DNA of 64,000 bases from Lithodes maja (lineage: Eukaryota; Arthropoda; Malacostraca; Decapoda; Lithodidae). Location of the stretch: assembly GCA_037953745.1 (NCBI GenBank), contig JBAKBP010001619.1, forward strand, positions 142,112 through 206,111, in the 5' to 3' direction. Below, in pieces: positions 10,738 to 22,205 of this stretch. A program made the position numbers and the translations under genes. Numbering within the stretch: position 1 is the stretch's first letter; each line of letters opens with the position of its first letter. The notes below the pieces were generated by a model. That model searched no databases, was not told the origin of the DNA, and worked only from the letters and a program-made list of their open reading frames with translations.

Positions 10738-13700
10738 AGGTTACAAGGATGAATGGTCTTTCCTCTATAAAGGGAGTTCACAAAATTGAACTCCTCCAGG
10801 ATGAATTCCGCGATGTTGTTCATGGTGCCGATGAAGGACTGGGAATGGGAATGGTGTGGCCATTCCTGCCCTTTTGTAGTTCCCAGATCTACGTGGTTGA
10901 CAAAGACTGTCTTTGTCTGTGTTTGGACAGACGGGGTGTGCCTACGATTGTCCGGACACGGTCCACGTAATGCTTACAAACTCACAAGACGTACGGCCTC
11001 AGCTACGTAGGTCTTGTGGGGGCGTGGCCATGGGCGTGGCCTGTGTTCCCGCAAATCGGGCAGCCCAGGCGGACTAACGGGGACATGCTTACGCAAGTCG
11101 CAAGCACGTACGTAGCTCCATACGACTACATTACGTCTGACGTAACACTGGCCCCGTTACGGTACGTATGTCGGGAAGTGCAATAGTCGTAGTCTATACG
11201 GGCGTACACGGCCGGACTACGCCCGTCATAACACAAAATTGGCGATCACGCCTGACGGGAGCATACGGGAGCGATATACGTGAATGTGTGACCCCAGCAT
11301 TAGCCTTTCAGAGTAAGGCAGCAGATGTTCTATGCATCATTCCAGATGCAGAAGATGATGACACTGGTATTGCAATTCACAAGGTTAGGAAAAAGATATG
11401 TAAAGAAGTCAATGAAATTACATTTGATAAAAATAGCTATAATACCAAGACCAATCATGAAATTGCCTCAGAATATGTAAGCAGCACAGTTCAGGATCTC
11501 CTTGCTCGTTTGTCACCTAAACAGCTTACCTGCTCTTTTGATAGGTAACATTATCACATCAGTAGTAACAAACAATCCAACTCCATTGCAGATTAGCCTG
11601 GCTGTATTTCTACGAGATTCAAAAGAAGTAGTCAAGACAATGAATGACTTTGGAGTAACATGTATCTATGACGAGTTGCTACGGTTCAAAAAGTCTGCAG
11701 CTGTAGGTGCGGCAAAAAATACCAAATTAACAGCAATTTCAAGGGCAGAAGATGGTCTTGTACAAATTGTATCAGACAATTTTGATGCAGAAATTTCATC
11801 TCAGAATGGTAAATTATCAACCCATTCTTTGGCTGTCCTCATGACTCAACCTGATGTTAATGCACAGCAACAAGAGCAGAGTATACAACGCCTGAAAAAG
11901 GCAGAGATGCCACGAGAAATAGATTATGAACTTGAAATTGTCAGGTATAATGGTCCCAAGAAACTAAATTTGCCTGCTGAATTTGTGAAAAAGAGAAATA
12001 CCTTCTCTAAGACTCTTAGCACATAAAGTGGTTTCACAGCGAAGAGCCAATGAGACAGATTTTGCTTTCCTTGAAGATAAAGTAAAGTTTGATAATTGTC
12101 CAGAGTTCAATGGTTACAATACCCGTCTGTGTCGTGAGCAAGGTCAGTCCCCTCAACCAAAAACTAAAGCGGTGTATCTACCATTGATTGATATGCCACC
12201 AGCAGATCCTCACAATATCATGACTGCCATGAAGAAAGCACATGAATTAACCAGAGAAACTAGCCAAGCCTTCACCCTGTTTACTGCAGACCAACAGCTG
12301 TACAGGATTGTGGTAGAGGTTCAGTGGGCTTACCCAAATGTTTCCAGATTTGATACCCAGATTAGGTGGAATGCATCTACTGATGAGTTTTGTAGGTGCA
12401 GTCGGAACATTGATGGCTGAGTCTGGATTAGAAGCTATTCTTGAGTCTGTTTTTGGTGGTGTAGCTAAAATGCTTACTGGTAAGAAGTTCCCAATGAATG
12501 TGAGAGCTATGATAATGCTAACAACAGAGTTGCTACGAGATATTCCTGGCAAAAGTCACATACAGAGCCATGAGGATCTCCTGACAGAATTGCAAGGCTT
12601 GGCAATTAAAAGTTGCACTACAAAGATGTGGGTAGATGCTTTCATAAAACCAGTAATGATCATGATGCTCTATGTGAGGGCTGAAAGAGAGGGTGATTGG
12701 CCCCTTCACCTACAAGCAGTTCAGCTCATGATGCCCTACTTCTATGCATCTGGGCACGTGAATTATGCTCGATATGGCCTCTATTATCTGCGAAGGATGG
12801 AGGCCCTCCCACAAAATGTCTTGGAACACTTCATGAAAGGATCCCATGTGATGAGACACAAGATGGGACTGTGGAATGGAATCTGGAGTGATATGTATAT
12901 TGAGACAACTTTTATGCGATATGGCCATGGGAAGACTGGCATAATAGGCATCACAACAAAAACTGAAACACTGAAAATCTGGGCTCTTAGTCTGCATTCT
13001 TGTGGCCAGATAGTACAGGATGTCTCCAGCATGAGAGATTCTGACAGGTTACAGAACTCAAAGACAACCCACAAAGAAGAGGCGAAAGCTAGAATTGATG
13101 CAGATAACGCTGACAGAATAGGGCTTCGAAGAAAACTTGATATGAGTATACACCCTTTAGCCCCAGAACAACACCCCGAAGGTACAGTTATCAATGTGGT
13201 TACTGGACGAATTGCTCCACCATCAGTAAATGTTGATAAAGTACTAGATATTGGCACCAGAAAAATGAATCGAGTTTGAAAGAAAATTACCTGATGGCTT
13301 CTATGATACAATTAAGAAGGAAGTTGAAACTATGAATGTCACAAAGAAGTCAATCAAGATGGGGGAACATAAGGTTTATGATACAAACCTGATTTATTCC
13401 CGAGTGATGGGACTACAAGCTAGTTCCAGAGATATAGATATTAAAGAGGTTCTGTCATATGAGCTCTCACCAGTCCCCACAGCTCTCTTTACTGAATCAG
13501 GAGAAATACGGGTCTCTAAATCAAAGTCAGTCTTGAAAACCCAGACAAGGATAGATGTATCAAACAGACAGTTGACTCAGAAGTCAGTATGCACAGTCAT
13601 TGATGGTTGTGCCCTCCTGTGGATTCCTCATTGGCCAGCATCAAGTCCAACTAAACAACCTGTGGTACTTGATTATGTAGATAAATTCAAAGGTCACATA

Positions 13701-15044
13701 GAACAGAGGCTGAAAACTGAAGATGTGTTTTTGATCTTTGACAGATATGAGGATTTCAGTAGTACAAAATGTTCTACAAGAACCTGTAGAGGAAATGAAG
13801 GCTGCCGCGTATTTAAGTTAAGTCCCACAGCGCCTCTGCCTTCTCAGAAGCTTGCCCTTACAATGACAGAAAACAAGAAGCAATTGATCAATATTATTTG
13901 TGACAACATTCTGAATGACACAGATTTCATTCAGAAGAATACAACAAAGCACAAACTTATGATAACAGGTCAGGACAAAACACCTGTAGAAGTAAGTTGC
14001 AGTGGTACAATTGTAGAAAGAGCTGACATGGCAACCACTCATAAAGAAGCTGATAACATCATTGTGCAGTAGGCTATAGCAGTTGCTGTAGCTCAGCAGC
14101 AACCTGTCACTGTTCTTGCAGATGATTATGCACTTCTTCTTTATCATTACCTGGAACAAGGCATACAAACACCAATGTTTATGGAATTACCTGTAAAAGA
14201 GAGAACTGTTGTTGATATCCAGGCCACTGTAAAGACACATCAGAACATAATTCCAGCAATATTGGCAGGTCATGCTCTTACTGGATGTGATACAGTGGCA
14301 GCATGTTTTGGTATAGGAAAAGGAAAGATGTTGAAAGTACTGAACAGGTCTGAATCTGGATATGTTAGGTAATGCTGAGGCTAACTGGCCTGAGGTGTTG
14401 GAACAGGCAACAAAATTCATAGCTTCCTGTTATGGACAATCAAAGACCAATTCTATGTCTGAGGCCAGAGTAAGTGTGTGGACTTCAAGAACGGGGAAGT
14501 CGGGAGCAACAGTTACTCCCAAGTTATGTTCTCTTCCACCTACTACAGAGGCCTTCATTGAGAATGTCAAGCGGGCTTATCTGCAAACATGCATATGGAA
14601 GAATGCCCTGCAACTAGATCCACCAGATTTGGAACCCACAAGTTATGGATGGATCAAAGAAAGCAGAACAAAGTCACTGCTGCCTACAACAGTCCCTACC
14701 AATGTTCAGCTAGCACCGAATCATATGCTAAAGTTGATAAGATGCACATGTTCAAGTAAACAGCCATGTAAGTCCTCAAGATGCGCATGTAACAAGTCGA
14801 GGCTACCATGCACAATGTTTTGTGCTTGTCAATCCTCCATTGAATGTTGCAATGATCAAACACGAACAGCAGTTGATGAGGATGATGAGGATGATTACTA
14901 ATTACCTCAAGAATTATGCATATAAGAAATTGAGGACTCAAAACGATCTGACTAAAAAAACTGTCAATCTTTATTACTTTCATGTTGAACAAGTAATATT
15001 CTTATATACTAGTATAAGTATAAAAATTCACCAAAAAAATTCAC

Positions 15045-15361
15045 AAAAAAGGCAGCCATTTTGAAAATGGTGGTCATTTTGGAGATGAAAATACCAGAAA
15101 TTAATTTTCTGGGTCAAAATACCCTGGAATCCATGTATTGGTTGACCGGTTATGTCAATTTGTAAGGGAATTATGGTATATTATGTATTTTGATATTTCC
15201 TTGGTGGCCATTTTGTTTTATGCTAATTATCTCAATTTGCCCAAGGTTGACAGTGAGCCAACCAAGATATTTTTCAAACTGGATATATGGGCAAACAAAA
15301 TCCACTGAACAAAAAACTTAAGACCCTAAAACAAGGTTGAGCCTGGTGGCTGCCGAACTAT
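15045..15361 (-). repeat. Right terminal inverted repeat of the Academ-like element
   Basis: Inverted counterpart of 7,349-7,672, starting GGCAGCCATTTTGAAAATGG and ending GCTGCCGAACTAT. Repeated AAATGG/CCATTT words near the inner edge are shared by both arms. Confidence 0.85.
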
Positions 15362-15807
15362 AACTAATCCAAATATCCGACACAATACAGTATTAATTTT
15401 GTTCTCAATGTCCAAAGCACATACCATAATAGTTGCTTTTTCATATACTCTGTAGTTCATATTTGCGTATTAATACATTTTGGCCACACAGTCGGTGGGC
15501 TTGTAGTAAAAGGAAAATATATGAATCAATATGAAGGAATTAAATATAAATAAATAATAATATGCAAATAAAATAAATAAAGGCAAATAGCAAATAAAGC
15601 AAACACGTACAATAATCTTGGCAGTGGTGATGAAGAGGCGGAAGATAGAGCCAGAGAGCAACGCACCACTTTTTAACGTCTGACTTGCACTGTGAGTCTT
15701 GTGAGAGGCTACACTGGCTGGCTTTCCCTAATACCACCTTGCAGACCAGTGTTGCCAATTTAGCTACTTTCCCGCTAGATCTTGAGGTATTTACTTCGAG
15801 CTAGAGA
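15362..15807. other. AT-rich spacer between transposon and LINE
   Basis: I see no gene or structured repeat beyond short AAATAA-type low-complexity sequence at 15,538-15,600. Confidence 0.5.
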
Positions 15808-18800
15808 TAATAATAATAATAATAATAATATTTATTCAGTTAGCAATTTACAGAGTTGGTACCACATAGTTTGTTACAAATATGACATGTACCAGCCCTG
15901 CATAATTCCAACTAAGGATAGCCCAATAAGGCCGTTAGGCGTATTTCCATTGGGGTCCTTGTGGGATTAGGTTAGCTGGGGAAAAATGGGGAGGATAAAG
16001 AAATGGATACCTTAGAAAAAGTATTTCTAGGGGGTTATTTTAAGATACCTTACATCCTATAGTAAATATCAGTAATCCGTAATCAGTAATCATTTCAGTT
16101 TGGTTTGTCTATCTCTTATGTCGCATTTAGTAGTAGACATAAGCTTGGTGCTCCCTTCTCGCAGCTGTCCGGTTCAGGTGTTCCTTCAGGCTACGTCTGA
16201 AGGAATACAGTGTTCTCTTTTCACGGACTGACTGGGGTAGGTCGTTCCAGTCTTTGATGGCGGTGAAGAAGAATGTTTGCTTACCCTGTCCTTGGATTCT
16301 CGGGACCTTAAAATTAAACATCCTGTTTCTTGTATTATGTCCACTCCTCTCATTTGCTTTAACAAAATCATTCTTTAGGTACTCTGGAGCTCTGTCATAG
16401 AAAATTTTGAAGGCATTAGTGAGCCTGATTTGTTTGGCCCTGTCAGCGACATTGAGCATACCTAGTGACTGAAGTTGTTCCTGGCCAACATGTGATCTGG
16501 GTCCTAGGTTCAGCATGAACCTAACCATTTTATTTTGAGTGACCTGAAGTTTGTGCTGTGCTGATTTAGATGATGCAGAGTACCAGGATGACACAGAATA
16601 GTCAAAATGACATTGAACAAGCGCTTGGCAGAGGGTCTTTTTGGTCGCCGCGGGCAAGCATCCCACCTGTCTATACAGGTATTTTATACGTGCTCTACAC
16701 TTACTCAGGATAGATTCCAAAATTGTTTCACCTGACAAACTCGCGTCCAGTTTTAGTCCGAGATATTTAACTTGTGACACTGTTGTTATAGGAATATCAT
16801 TACAGTTGACCGAGAAGCCCACAATGTCTTTCAGTTTGCGTTTTGTTCCACATAAGATGGCTTCCGTCTTGCCCAGGTGAAGAGATAGTCTATTGTCCAC
16901 TAGCCATTCACTACATGATTCTAGTTCTTTGGAAAGTGAAGCGGCAATACTTATTGGGTCTTTTCCTGAAACCAGGAGCACGCTGTCGTCTGCATACAGT
17001 AATAATTTACATGAGACGCTCAGTTCCATGTCGTTCACATAACAGAGAAAGAGTAAGGGACCAAGGATGCTTCCCTGCGGGACCCCACAGTTAATTGGCA
17101 TAGGATCAGATATATTATCATCAATTTTGACTCTTTGGGTTCTACCACTAAGATAAGATTTAAACCAGTTCACAGATCCTATGCCCATTGCTTGTAGTTT
17201 ATTACATAGGATATCATGGTCTACTGTGTCAAACGCTTTTTGTAGATCAAGAAGAACCATACCGGTGTAGTTACCTTTAGACATTTCTTTACGAATGTGA
17301 TCCGTTAAGTGGATGAGACAGGAGTCTGTCGAGTACATGCATCTGAAACCTGATTGAAACTTATAGAATAGATCATTTTGTTTGAGGTAGTGTTCAATTT
17401 GGGTGTATACCGCTCTTTCAAGGATTTTAGATACAATACATAATATGCTAACTGGTCTGTAGTTACCAACTTCTAGTTTATTTCCTTTCTTGAATAGAGG
17501 GGTTACAATAGCTTCCTTCAGTTCAGCAGGTACAGTGTTGGTGTTAATTGACAAGTTGATGATGTGAGTTAGGGGGCCTGCTATACCAATGGCTCCATCT
17601 CGTAGAAATTTGGCAGGAATTTTGTCTGGTCCTGTGCTTTTATGTACATTTAGGTTAGACAGCTCGTCAAAAGTGTATTTTGGTGTAACATTTTGCAATC
17701 CAAATGTGTTTGGGTGTATGTCTTTATCTCTGTAGAAATTTCGAAAGGTGGCCGTTGTTGTCGTGTATTTATTGAGAGGTTGAGGTAGGTTCTGTGCAAG
17801 TGTGTTTGCTATGGAGGTGAAGAAGGAGTTGAAGTAGGTTGAAATTTGTCGTTTATCGTGGCAAATCTGATCATTAATGGTGAGAGCAATATTAGTGTTA
17901 GACGAATCCCTTGTCTTGTTGCTGTAGCCTGTTGTTTTTAGGTGCCTCCATAGTTTCTTTGGGTTATTCTGATATTCCTCTGCCTTATTGTGAAAATAAT
18001 TAGTTTTCGCTGATTTTATTTTCCTACTTAGTTTATTCCTGGCCCTGTTGAACTCATGTTTCAGACCTTGATCCTGTCTATGTTTCGCTAGCCTTTTTAA
18101 CAGATTGTCTCTGAGTTCCAGATGGTGTAGTATGTCATTGTTGATCCATGGGTCTGACCTTGCTTTAATTCGTATGTCTTTCAGAGGAGCTATTTCGTCT
18201 AGAATGTTTGTGATGATGGTTCTGAAGCCAACCCATGCGTCATTAACGTTTGTACTTCCAAACACTGGAGACCAGTCTGTATTCCATAAAATGTCCAGAA
18301 ATGTTTCTTTATTGTAGTTTCTGAGTGACCTTGTTTTGATAATCTTGTGATTCTCTAGGGTAATTTTTGTGGTTTTTCGTGTGCAATATGTGACGAAGTG
18401 ATCACTTATCCCAGTCTGTATAACCCCTGATTGGGATATTTTGTCCTCTCTGTTACAGTTTATGTGGTCTATTATTGTGGCAGTGTTCTCAGAGATACGT
18501 GTGGGGGTTGTGATGAGTTGTTTGTGATTGTGCATTGTCAGTATATGCCTATATTCTCGTACAAGCCTATCATTTCGTTGTTTGTAACACAGGTTAAAAT
18601 CCCCTAGTATGATGGATTCATTCCGAGGGTCTAGCAATGACAACGTTCGTTCAAATTTGGTCAAGAATTGTGTGTCGTCTGGTGGCCTATAGCATACCCC
18701 AATTGTGATGGGTCTTGTCCTCGGCAGGTATAGATCGATCCACAGAGCTTCGTGATTTTCTACATGGAGGTCGGTCCTGGTTGTGTGTGTGAGGTTGTTT

Positions 18801-19430
18801 TTTACATACAGACATACTCCTCCCCCATGCCTATTGCGATCATTCCTAACCATATTGAAACCTTGAATGTTTATTTCACCATCGTTTATACTTGAATCCA
18901 GCCAGGTTTCTGTGATTGCAATTATTGAAGCTTTGGCCTTATTAGCTAACAAGTTTAATTCTGACAATTTATGGTACATTGATCTGGCGTTAATGTGGAT
19001 AAGATGGAGCCCTTTGTTGGTGAACACTCTGTATTCATCTTTGATTTTGAATGTGTCCTGGCTGGATTCTGAGTTGTTAATACTAATTGGTTCATTTACA
19101 TTAATATTCGGTAATGAATGCAAGGCACATATGTTGCATAGGAATTCCCGTTCTTCACTGTTGGTCTTCTTAGAGATGCACTTCATGTGAGCTACAGTTT
19201 TACACTTAACACAGTTTATGATCCTTTGTTTTCTTGTTATGAGTGATTCACATATTTCACAAATGATTTTAGGACCCTTAATAGCTATTTCCCTACATTT
19301 ATCGCATTCCACTTCTTTTCTGCTAGTAATGTAAGTACATCGATCGTGTACTGTTTCATTACAACTACTACATTGTGACGTTGTACTCCTTTTGTTGAAT
19401 CCAATATCGCACACTATACATATTTTCCTG
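15808..19430 (-). mobile_element. CR1/L2-type non-LTR retrotransposon, nearly complete, 5' end altered
   Basis: The minus strand carries a LINE ending in an (ATT)n tail at 15,808-15,833, as in CR1/L2 elements. The 3' UTR between the tail and the ORF stop contains a block (about 15,834-15,962) that recurs alone at 38,174-38,353 and 57,524-57,702 as 5'-truncated copies. The 5' side joins a repeat block at 19,430 that is also found at 22.8 and 25.5 kb without LINE sequence, so the native 5' end and start codon appear to be missing. Confidence 0.8.
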
Positions 19431-19450
19431 CTAACCCACTGTACTACCAC
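16127..19450 (-). CDS. LINE polyprotein: zinc fingers, AP-type endonuclease, reverse transcriptase
   Basis: A single open frame of about 1,107 codons. Residues 10-110 hold repeated CxxC/HxxC clusters (CIVCDIG, CSSCNETVHDRC, CEICESL, CVKCKTVAHMKC), a PHD/RING-like binding region. Residues 145-360 are the AP-like endonuclease (HINARSMYHKLSEL, ITETWLD, HGGGVCLYV, LGDFNLCY, ISDHFVTY). The reverse transcriptase follows (STGPDKIPAKFL, GNYRPVSILCIVSKILE, LLDLQKAFDTVDH, GVPQGSILGPLLFL, catalytic YADDSVLLV). The C-terminus DWNDLPQSVREKRTLYSF is the usual CR1/L2 ending. The frame opens without an ATG: the first Met codon lies about 88 residues in, past the zinc fingers. It is otherwise intact, suggesting a young copy. 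Translation would need an upstream exon or start no longer present. Confidence 0.85.
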   Translation of the reverse strand: MVVQWVSRKICIVCDIGFNKRSTTSQCSSCNETVHDRCTYITSRKEVECDKCREIAIKGPKIICEICESLITRKQRIINCVKCKTVAHMKCISKKTNSEEREFLCNICALHSLPNINVNEPISINNSESSQDTFKIKDEYRVFTNKGLHLIHINARSMYHKLSELNLLANKAKASIIAITETWLDSSINDGEINIQGFNMVRNDRNRHGGGVCLYVKNNLTHTTRTDLHVENHEALWIDLYLPRTRPITIGVCYRPPDDTQFLTKFERTLSLLDPRNESIILGDFNLCYKQRNDRLVREYRHILTMHNHKQLITTPTRISENTATIIDHINCNREDKISQSGVIQTGISDHFVTYCTRKTTKITLENHKIIKTRSLRNYNKETFLDILWNTDWSPVFGSTNVNDAWVGFRTIITNILDEIAPLKDIRIKARSDPWINNDILHHLELRDNLLKRLAKHRQDQGLKHEFNRARNKLSRKIKSAKTNYFHNKAEEYQNNPKKLWRHLKTTGYSNKTRDSSNTNIALTINDQICHDKRQISTYFNSFFTSIANTLAQNLPQPLNKYTTTTATFRNFYRDKDIHPNTFGLQNVTPKYTFDELSNLNVHKSTGPDKIPAKFLRDGAIGIAGPLTHIINLSINTNTVPAELKEAIVTPLFKKGNKLEVGNYRPVSILCIVSKILERAVYTQIEHYLKQNDLFYKFQSGFRCMYSTDSCLIHLTDHIRKEMSKGNYTGMVLLDLQKAFDTVDHDILCNKLQAMGIGSVNWFKSYLSGRTQRVKIDDNISDPMPINCGVPQGSILGPLLFLCYVNDMELSVSCKLLLYADDSVLLVSGKDPISIAASLSKELESCSEWLVDNRLSLHLGKTEAILCGTKRKLKDIVGFSVNCNDIPITTVSQVKYLGLKLDASLSGETILESILSKCRARIKYLYRQVGCLPAATKKTLCQALVQCHFDYSVSSWYSASSKSAQHKLQVTQNKMVRFMLNLGPRSHVGQEQLQSLGMLNVADRAKQIRLTNAFKIFYDRAPEYLKNDFVKANERSGHNTRNRMFNFKVPRIQGQGKQTFFFTAIKDWNDLPQSVREKRTLYSFRRSLKEHLNRTAARREHQAYVYY

Positions 19451-19625
19451 GGACGTACTAAAAGTATAGCAACCTTAGTCCGATTTTTAAGAACCAGGTG
19501 ATAGTCTCGTGGTGTTATCACGTGATAAGTTTATTGGACTTACCATCTCCGACTATTTTACGCTATACCTGACGTCAACTCGGGTTAGTATTATTGTGGG
19601 TGCGGGACATTTTCGAGGGCATTAC
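19430..19625 (-). repeat. Third copy of the block also found at 22.8 and 25.5 kb
   Basis: From GCTAACCCACTG to GAGGGCATTAC this is almost identical to about 25,515-25,710 in the same orientation, and (partly) to 22,808-22,963 inverted. It contains ATCACGTGATAA and CTGACGTCAACTCGGG. Here it joins the LINE directly at GGGTTAGC. Confidence 0.8.
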
Positions 19626-22205
19626 ATTGCTGCCACCAATGTTATGCCCTGTTTTTCTACAGGTTTAACTTGGGTAATGTGAGTTCTAATTGACTGGGTA
19701 TAGAAGGCTGCATGCACAATACAAGATATGAGGAATAGAGAACACAAAGAAACACACGGTAGCAAGTTACACGATCACGTTTATTAATATACCACTGCAG
19801 AATACTTGTGTAAGACAATATAATAGAATGGAACAACACTAGCATAAGTGGATCTGGATGGAGCCTAGTCTCCCACTTCCAACGTTCAGGTATTAATCTT
19901 CTGATCACTGGCTTTGATTTAACAGGTTTATATACCGAAGACCATCAATGTTACTTGTAGATTCCTATTCACTGTTAGATTTATTACTGGTAGCTCTGGT
20001 GCACAAGTAGTAGTTCACAGACTAGATTAGACACGCGTATTTTAGAGCACGGGAATTCTATTGTAACCTCAGAGGGGTACTGATCTAAGTTTTATATCCT
20101 TGTTTCAGAAATACATAGAACGCAAATCAGTGGGCGAACGTTAGATATCACTAGAGTTTTAATATCTGAATAAGGTAATTACGAGAGTCAAGGTCGCCTG
20201 TTAATTAATGAGCACTGATCGCTTAGTACGTCCCAAATGGAATGGTTAAGTCTGTATTACACTGGGCAAGGTCTTAGCCACTTCGTAGAAATATTTAATT
20301 AGTGAAATCTCTAAACAGCACAGTAAGATGTAGTACTGCTAAAGAGAATCTTGGGTAGTATCTGATGGGTGTGGTCCTGGTTATCTTGCGTCCATGATGT
20401 TGGGGGCTAACGACTGGTTCCGCGGCCGTCCAGGGTGTCCATATGTGTGAAGTTCTTAAATACGTGGGCAGGTCCTTCCATCCAAATCTGCCACGGAGTC
20501 TGCCGGTTCTGGGATCTCACTCCGGAACAACACAAGGGCAGAGCTAGAGGTTAACTGCAGGGTAGTGACCCCTGGTTGGTGTCTAGCTTTCAACTGATTT
20601 GACTGGGGGCGGGAGTTAGATTTATAGGCTCGGTTCTGGACCCTGTAGACAGTAGGGATCTAGAGTCTTATGAACTTAATTGAGCTCTCAATAGAAATGG
20701 AGACTAGGTAAGATGGTATTTACTGTTGTGGCACAGGGCTATAGGAAAGCCTTTATATTTCATATAACTGAGCCTTAGTAAGAGGTACTATTTTGGCTAT
20801 ACTGGACGTATTTAGGGGAGAGAGACTGGATCTACTTTGCGAGGAGGATGGGGACAGCTGTGATAGGAACGTCTCTCTAGATTGTTCAATCTTCATTCTA
20901 TGGTATATCTGAGGTGCTAATTTAGTGATCAGAGCATGCAAGAAAGGTAAATGGTTTATTGTGAGTTAATAGAGGTTAGTAAAGGTGTTAGTCATTCATG
21001 GTTAGTTCATTGATAGGAAGAATTCCTGTGCTACCTGGCAATGACTCGAAAGTCAAAACAGGGGCCAGGTATACCTCCGCGGGGGTGGGGGTCTCCCTCC
21101 TCGGGTGGGCCAAAAGGGGGAGCTGGGCGCACTCTCTCTGTGATCGTCGTCCGGCGGCTGTGGCTAGGGGCTTGCCATATCACCAGTGTTTATAATAACC
21201 CTCTGTGTATGAGACAGATGTGGGTGTCTTTAATACCAAAACCGAAGGTGCCTTAGCTAGCTGGTTTTACTCGGCTGGTTGTTAATTGTAGAGTTTGCTG
21301 GATGTGGTGGAGACTGGGTTGCTAACTCTGCCACATTTATCTGGAAGTATGGCAATAGAAGTTAGTAACTGGCGGGGCGGCTAGCCTCGCACCGACGACC
21401 ATTGGGTGCAGGGTTGTGAATGTGTTGTAAGAGAATAGATGGCATGCAAGGGGCTAGTAAAGTTCTAATGTTGTTCTGGCCTACTAAGTGAAGGTAGGCT
21501 GGATAGGAGTATATATATAAAAGGTTGGAGAGCGTTAGCAACGGACAATTCAAGGATCTTCAAGAGGTATGAGAGAGAGGCTAGGTCGGACAAGAGTCGA
21601 GAAGCGCGGGAATTCTTACTGAGAGGGGGGGAGAGTTCAAGGGCTACAGGGAAATTTTGCCCCTAAGGTCCCTGGGCGTGGGGGTGGCATTAGGCTACAC
21701 TTGATATGGAAAGTTTGAAAAGGCAGTAGAATACGTTAGCCAAAATATGCTACCGGGGAATGCAACTATGGGGTGGTATATGAGTCTGGAAAAGATAGAG
21801 TTATGTGATCAGTCCGAGGGTTATGGATACTATTAGTTGGTCCTGGGAACTGCGTTTTCTATTAAATATAAATATAAATACCAACAAAAGCGGCAGTTCG
21901 TAGGGGTACTTAGTTATTGTTTCGGGGTACTTATGACAGATACTGGTAACCAGGTTATCTTATACAATCTCTGGTTGGGGTAAGAGGTGTAAGACACGAA
22001 GTAAATTGGCGTAGTGTGGGCTGTGGATACGAAGGAGGCAAGGGGAAGACGTATGACAATTGTGGAAAGTAAATGGAAAAAGGTGAACACAATGGCGGAT
22101 AAAAATACTTAACCTAAGGATTGCATACATAGATTTATGGGGCGATGGGTCTTCATAAAGCTTAGTCTGGCAAGACAAGATGTTAGGGAATGTTAATATT
22201 AATAC
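19622..22205 (-). other. LTR-like sequence with adjacent primer-binding-site-like motif; otherwise no gene
   Basis: On the minus strand GGGCATAACA is followed by TTGGTGGCAGC, the layout of a 5' LTR end (CA) next to a tRNA primer site. On the plus strand the block begins TGTTATGCCC at 19,640. AATAAACGTGATCG on the minus strand near 19,790 is a possible poly(A) signal in R. A related start (TGTTATGCCC, CAGGTTTA, TGAGTTCT, GACTGGG) occurs at 32,661. I could not find the other end of this LTR. The remaining sequence to 22,205 shows no coding region that I trust. Confidence 0.5.

Larger units (their letters stand above)
9251..11299. mobile_element. 2.05-kb non-autonomous element nested in the transposase gene (Harbinger-like, TTA duplication)
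   Basis: TTA at 9,248-9,250 and 11,300-11,302 flank a block whose ends are inverted repeats of about 44 bases beginning TGCTGGGGTCACACATTCAC and continuing with GCTCCCGTATGCTCCCGT. Removing the block and one TTA rejoins the host reading frame exactly (ATA TTA then GCC TTT CAG). A 3-bp TTA/TAA duplication is typical of PIF/Harbinger, so that assignment is inferred. No transposase is encoded. The interior is rich in CGTAAAACGTA and CGTACG motifs. Confidence 0.8.
8415..14901 (+). pseudogene. Academ-like transposase with PIN/XPG-like nuclease and CXC cluster, multiply frameshifted
   Basis: Fragments in successive frames make one protein family common in invertebrate genomes. The order starts with MEEECYFAWKFKC at 8,415. 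A C-rich segment HCIFCGEDC follows after a T8-run shift near 8,735, then ARYHVACRTNF. After the nested insertion come GVTCIYDELLRFKKSAA, FTADQQLYRIVVEVQWAYP, RLGGMHLLMSFVGAVGT, SDMYIETTFMRYGHGKTGI (candidate DDE residues), and then TVIDGCALLWIPHWP, DVFLIFDRYEDFSSTK, THKEADN, VLADDYALLL and GHALTGCDTVAACFGIGKGK, the acidic and helix-hairpin layout of a PIN/XPG fold. The C-terminus KLIRCTCSSKQPCKSSRCAC plus CMFCAC-like repeats is a tesmin/TSO1-type CXC motif with an acidic tail. Frame breaks lie near 8,598, 8,735, 11,535, 12,010, 12,335, 13,280, 14,072 (stop) and 14,365. It is inactive as written. Confidence 0.72.
7349..15361 (+). mobile_element. 8-kb DNA transposon with ~320-bp TIRs, Academ-like
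   Basis: Two inverted copies of a block of about 320 bp bound this region (7,349-7,672 and 15,045-15,361). Between them lies a single decayed transposase gene on the plus strand and one later nested insertion. The outer ends share ATAGTYCGGCARCC. No clear target duplication could be fixed by eye. The encoded protein combines a transposase-like region, a PIN/XPG-like nuclease region and a C-terminal CXC cysteine cluster. That combination best fits my recollection of AcademX elements, but the superfamily is inferred, not demonstrated. Confidence 0.7.

Noticed and set aside
15808..19430. Complete active LINE
   Set aside because: The ORF is open but lacks an ATG before the zinc fingers, and its 5' edge is shared with LINE-free copies of the adjoining repeat.
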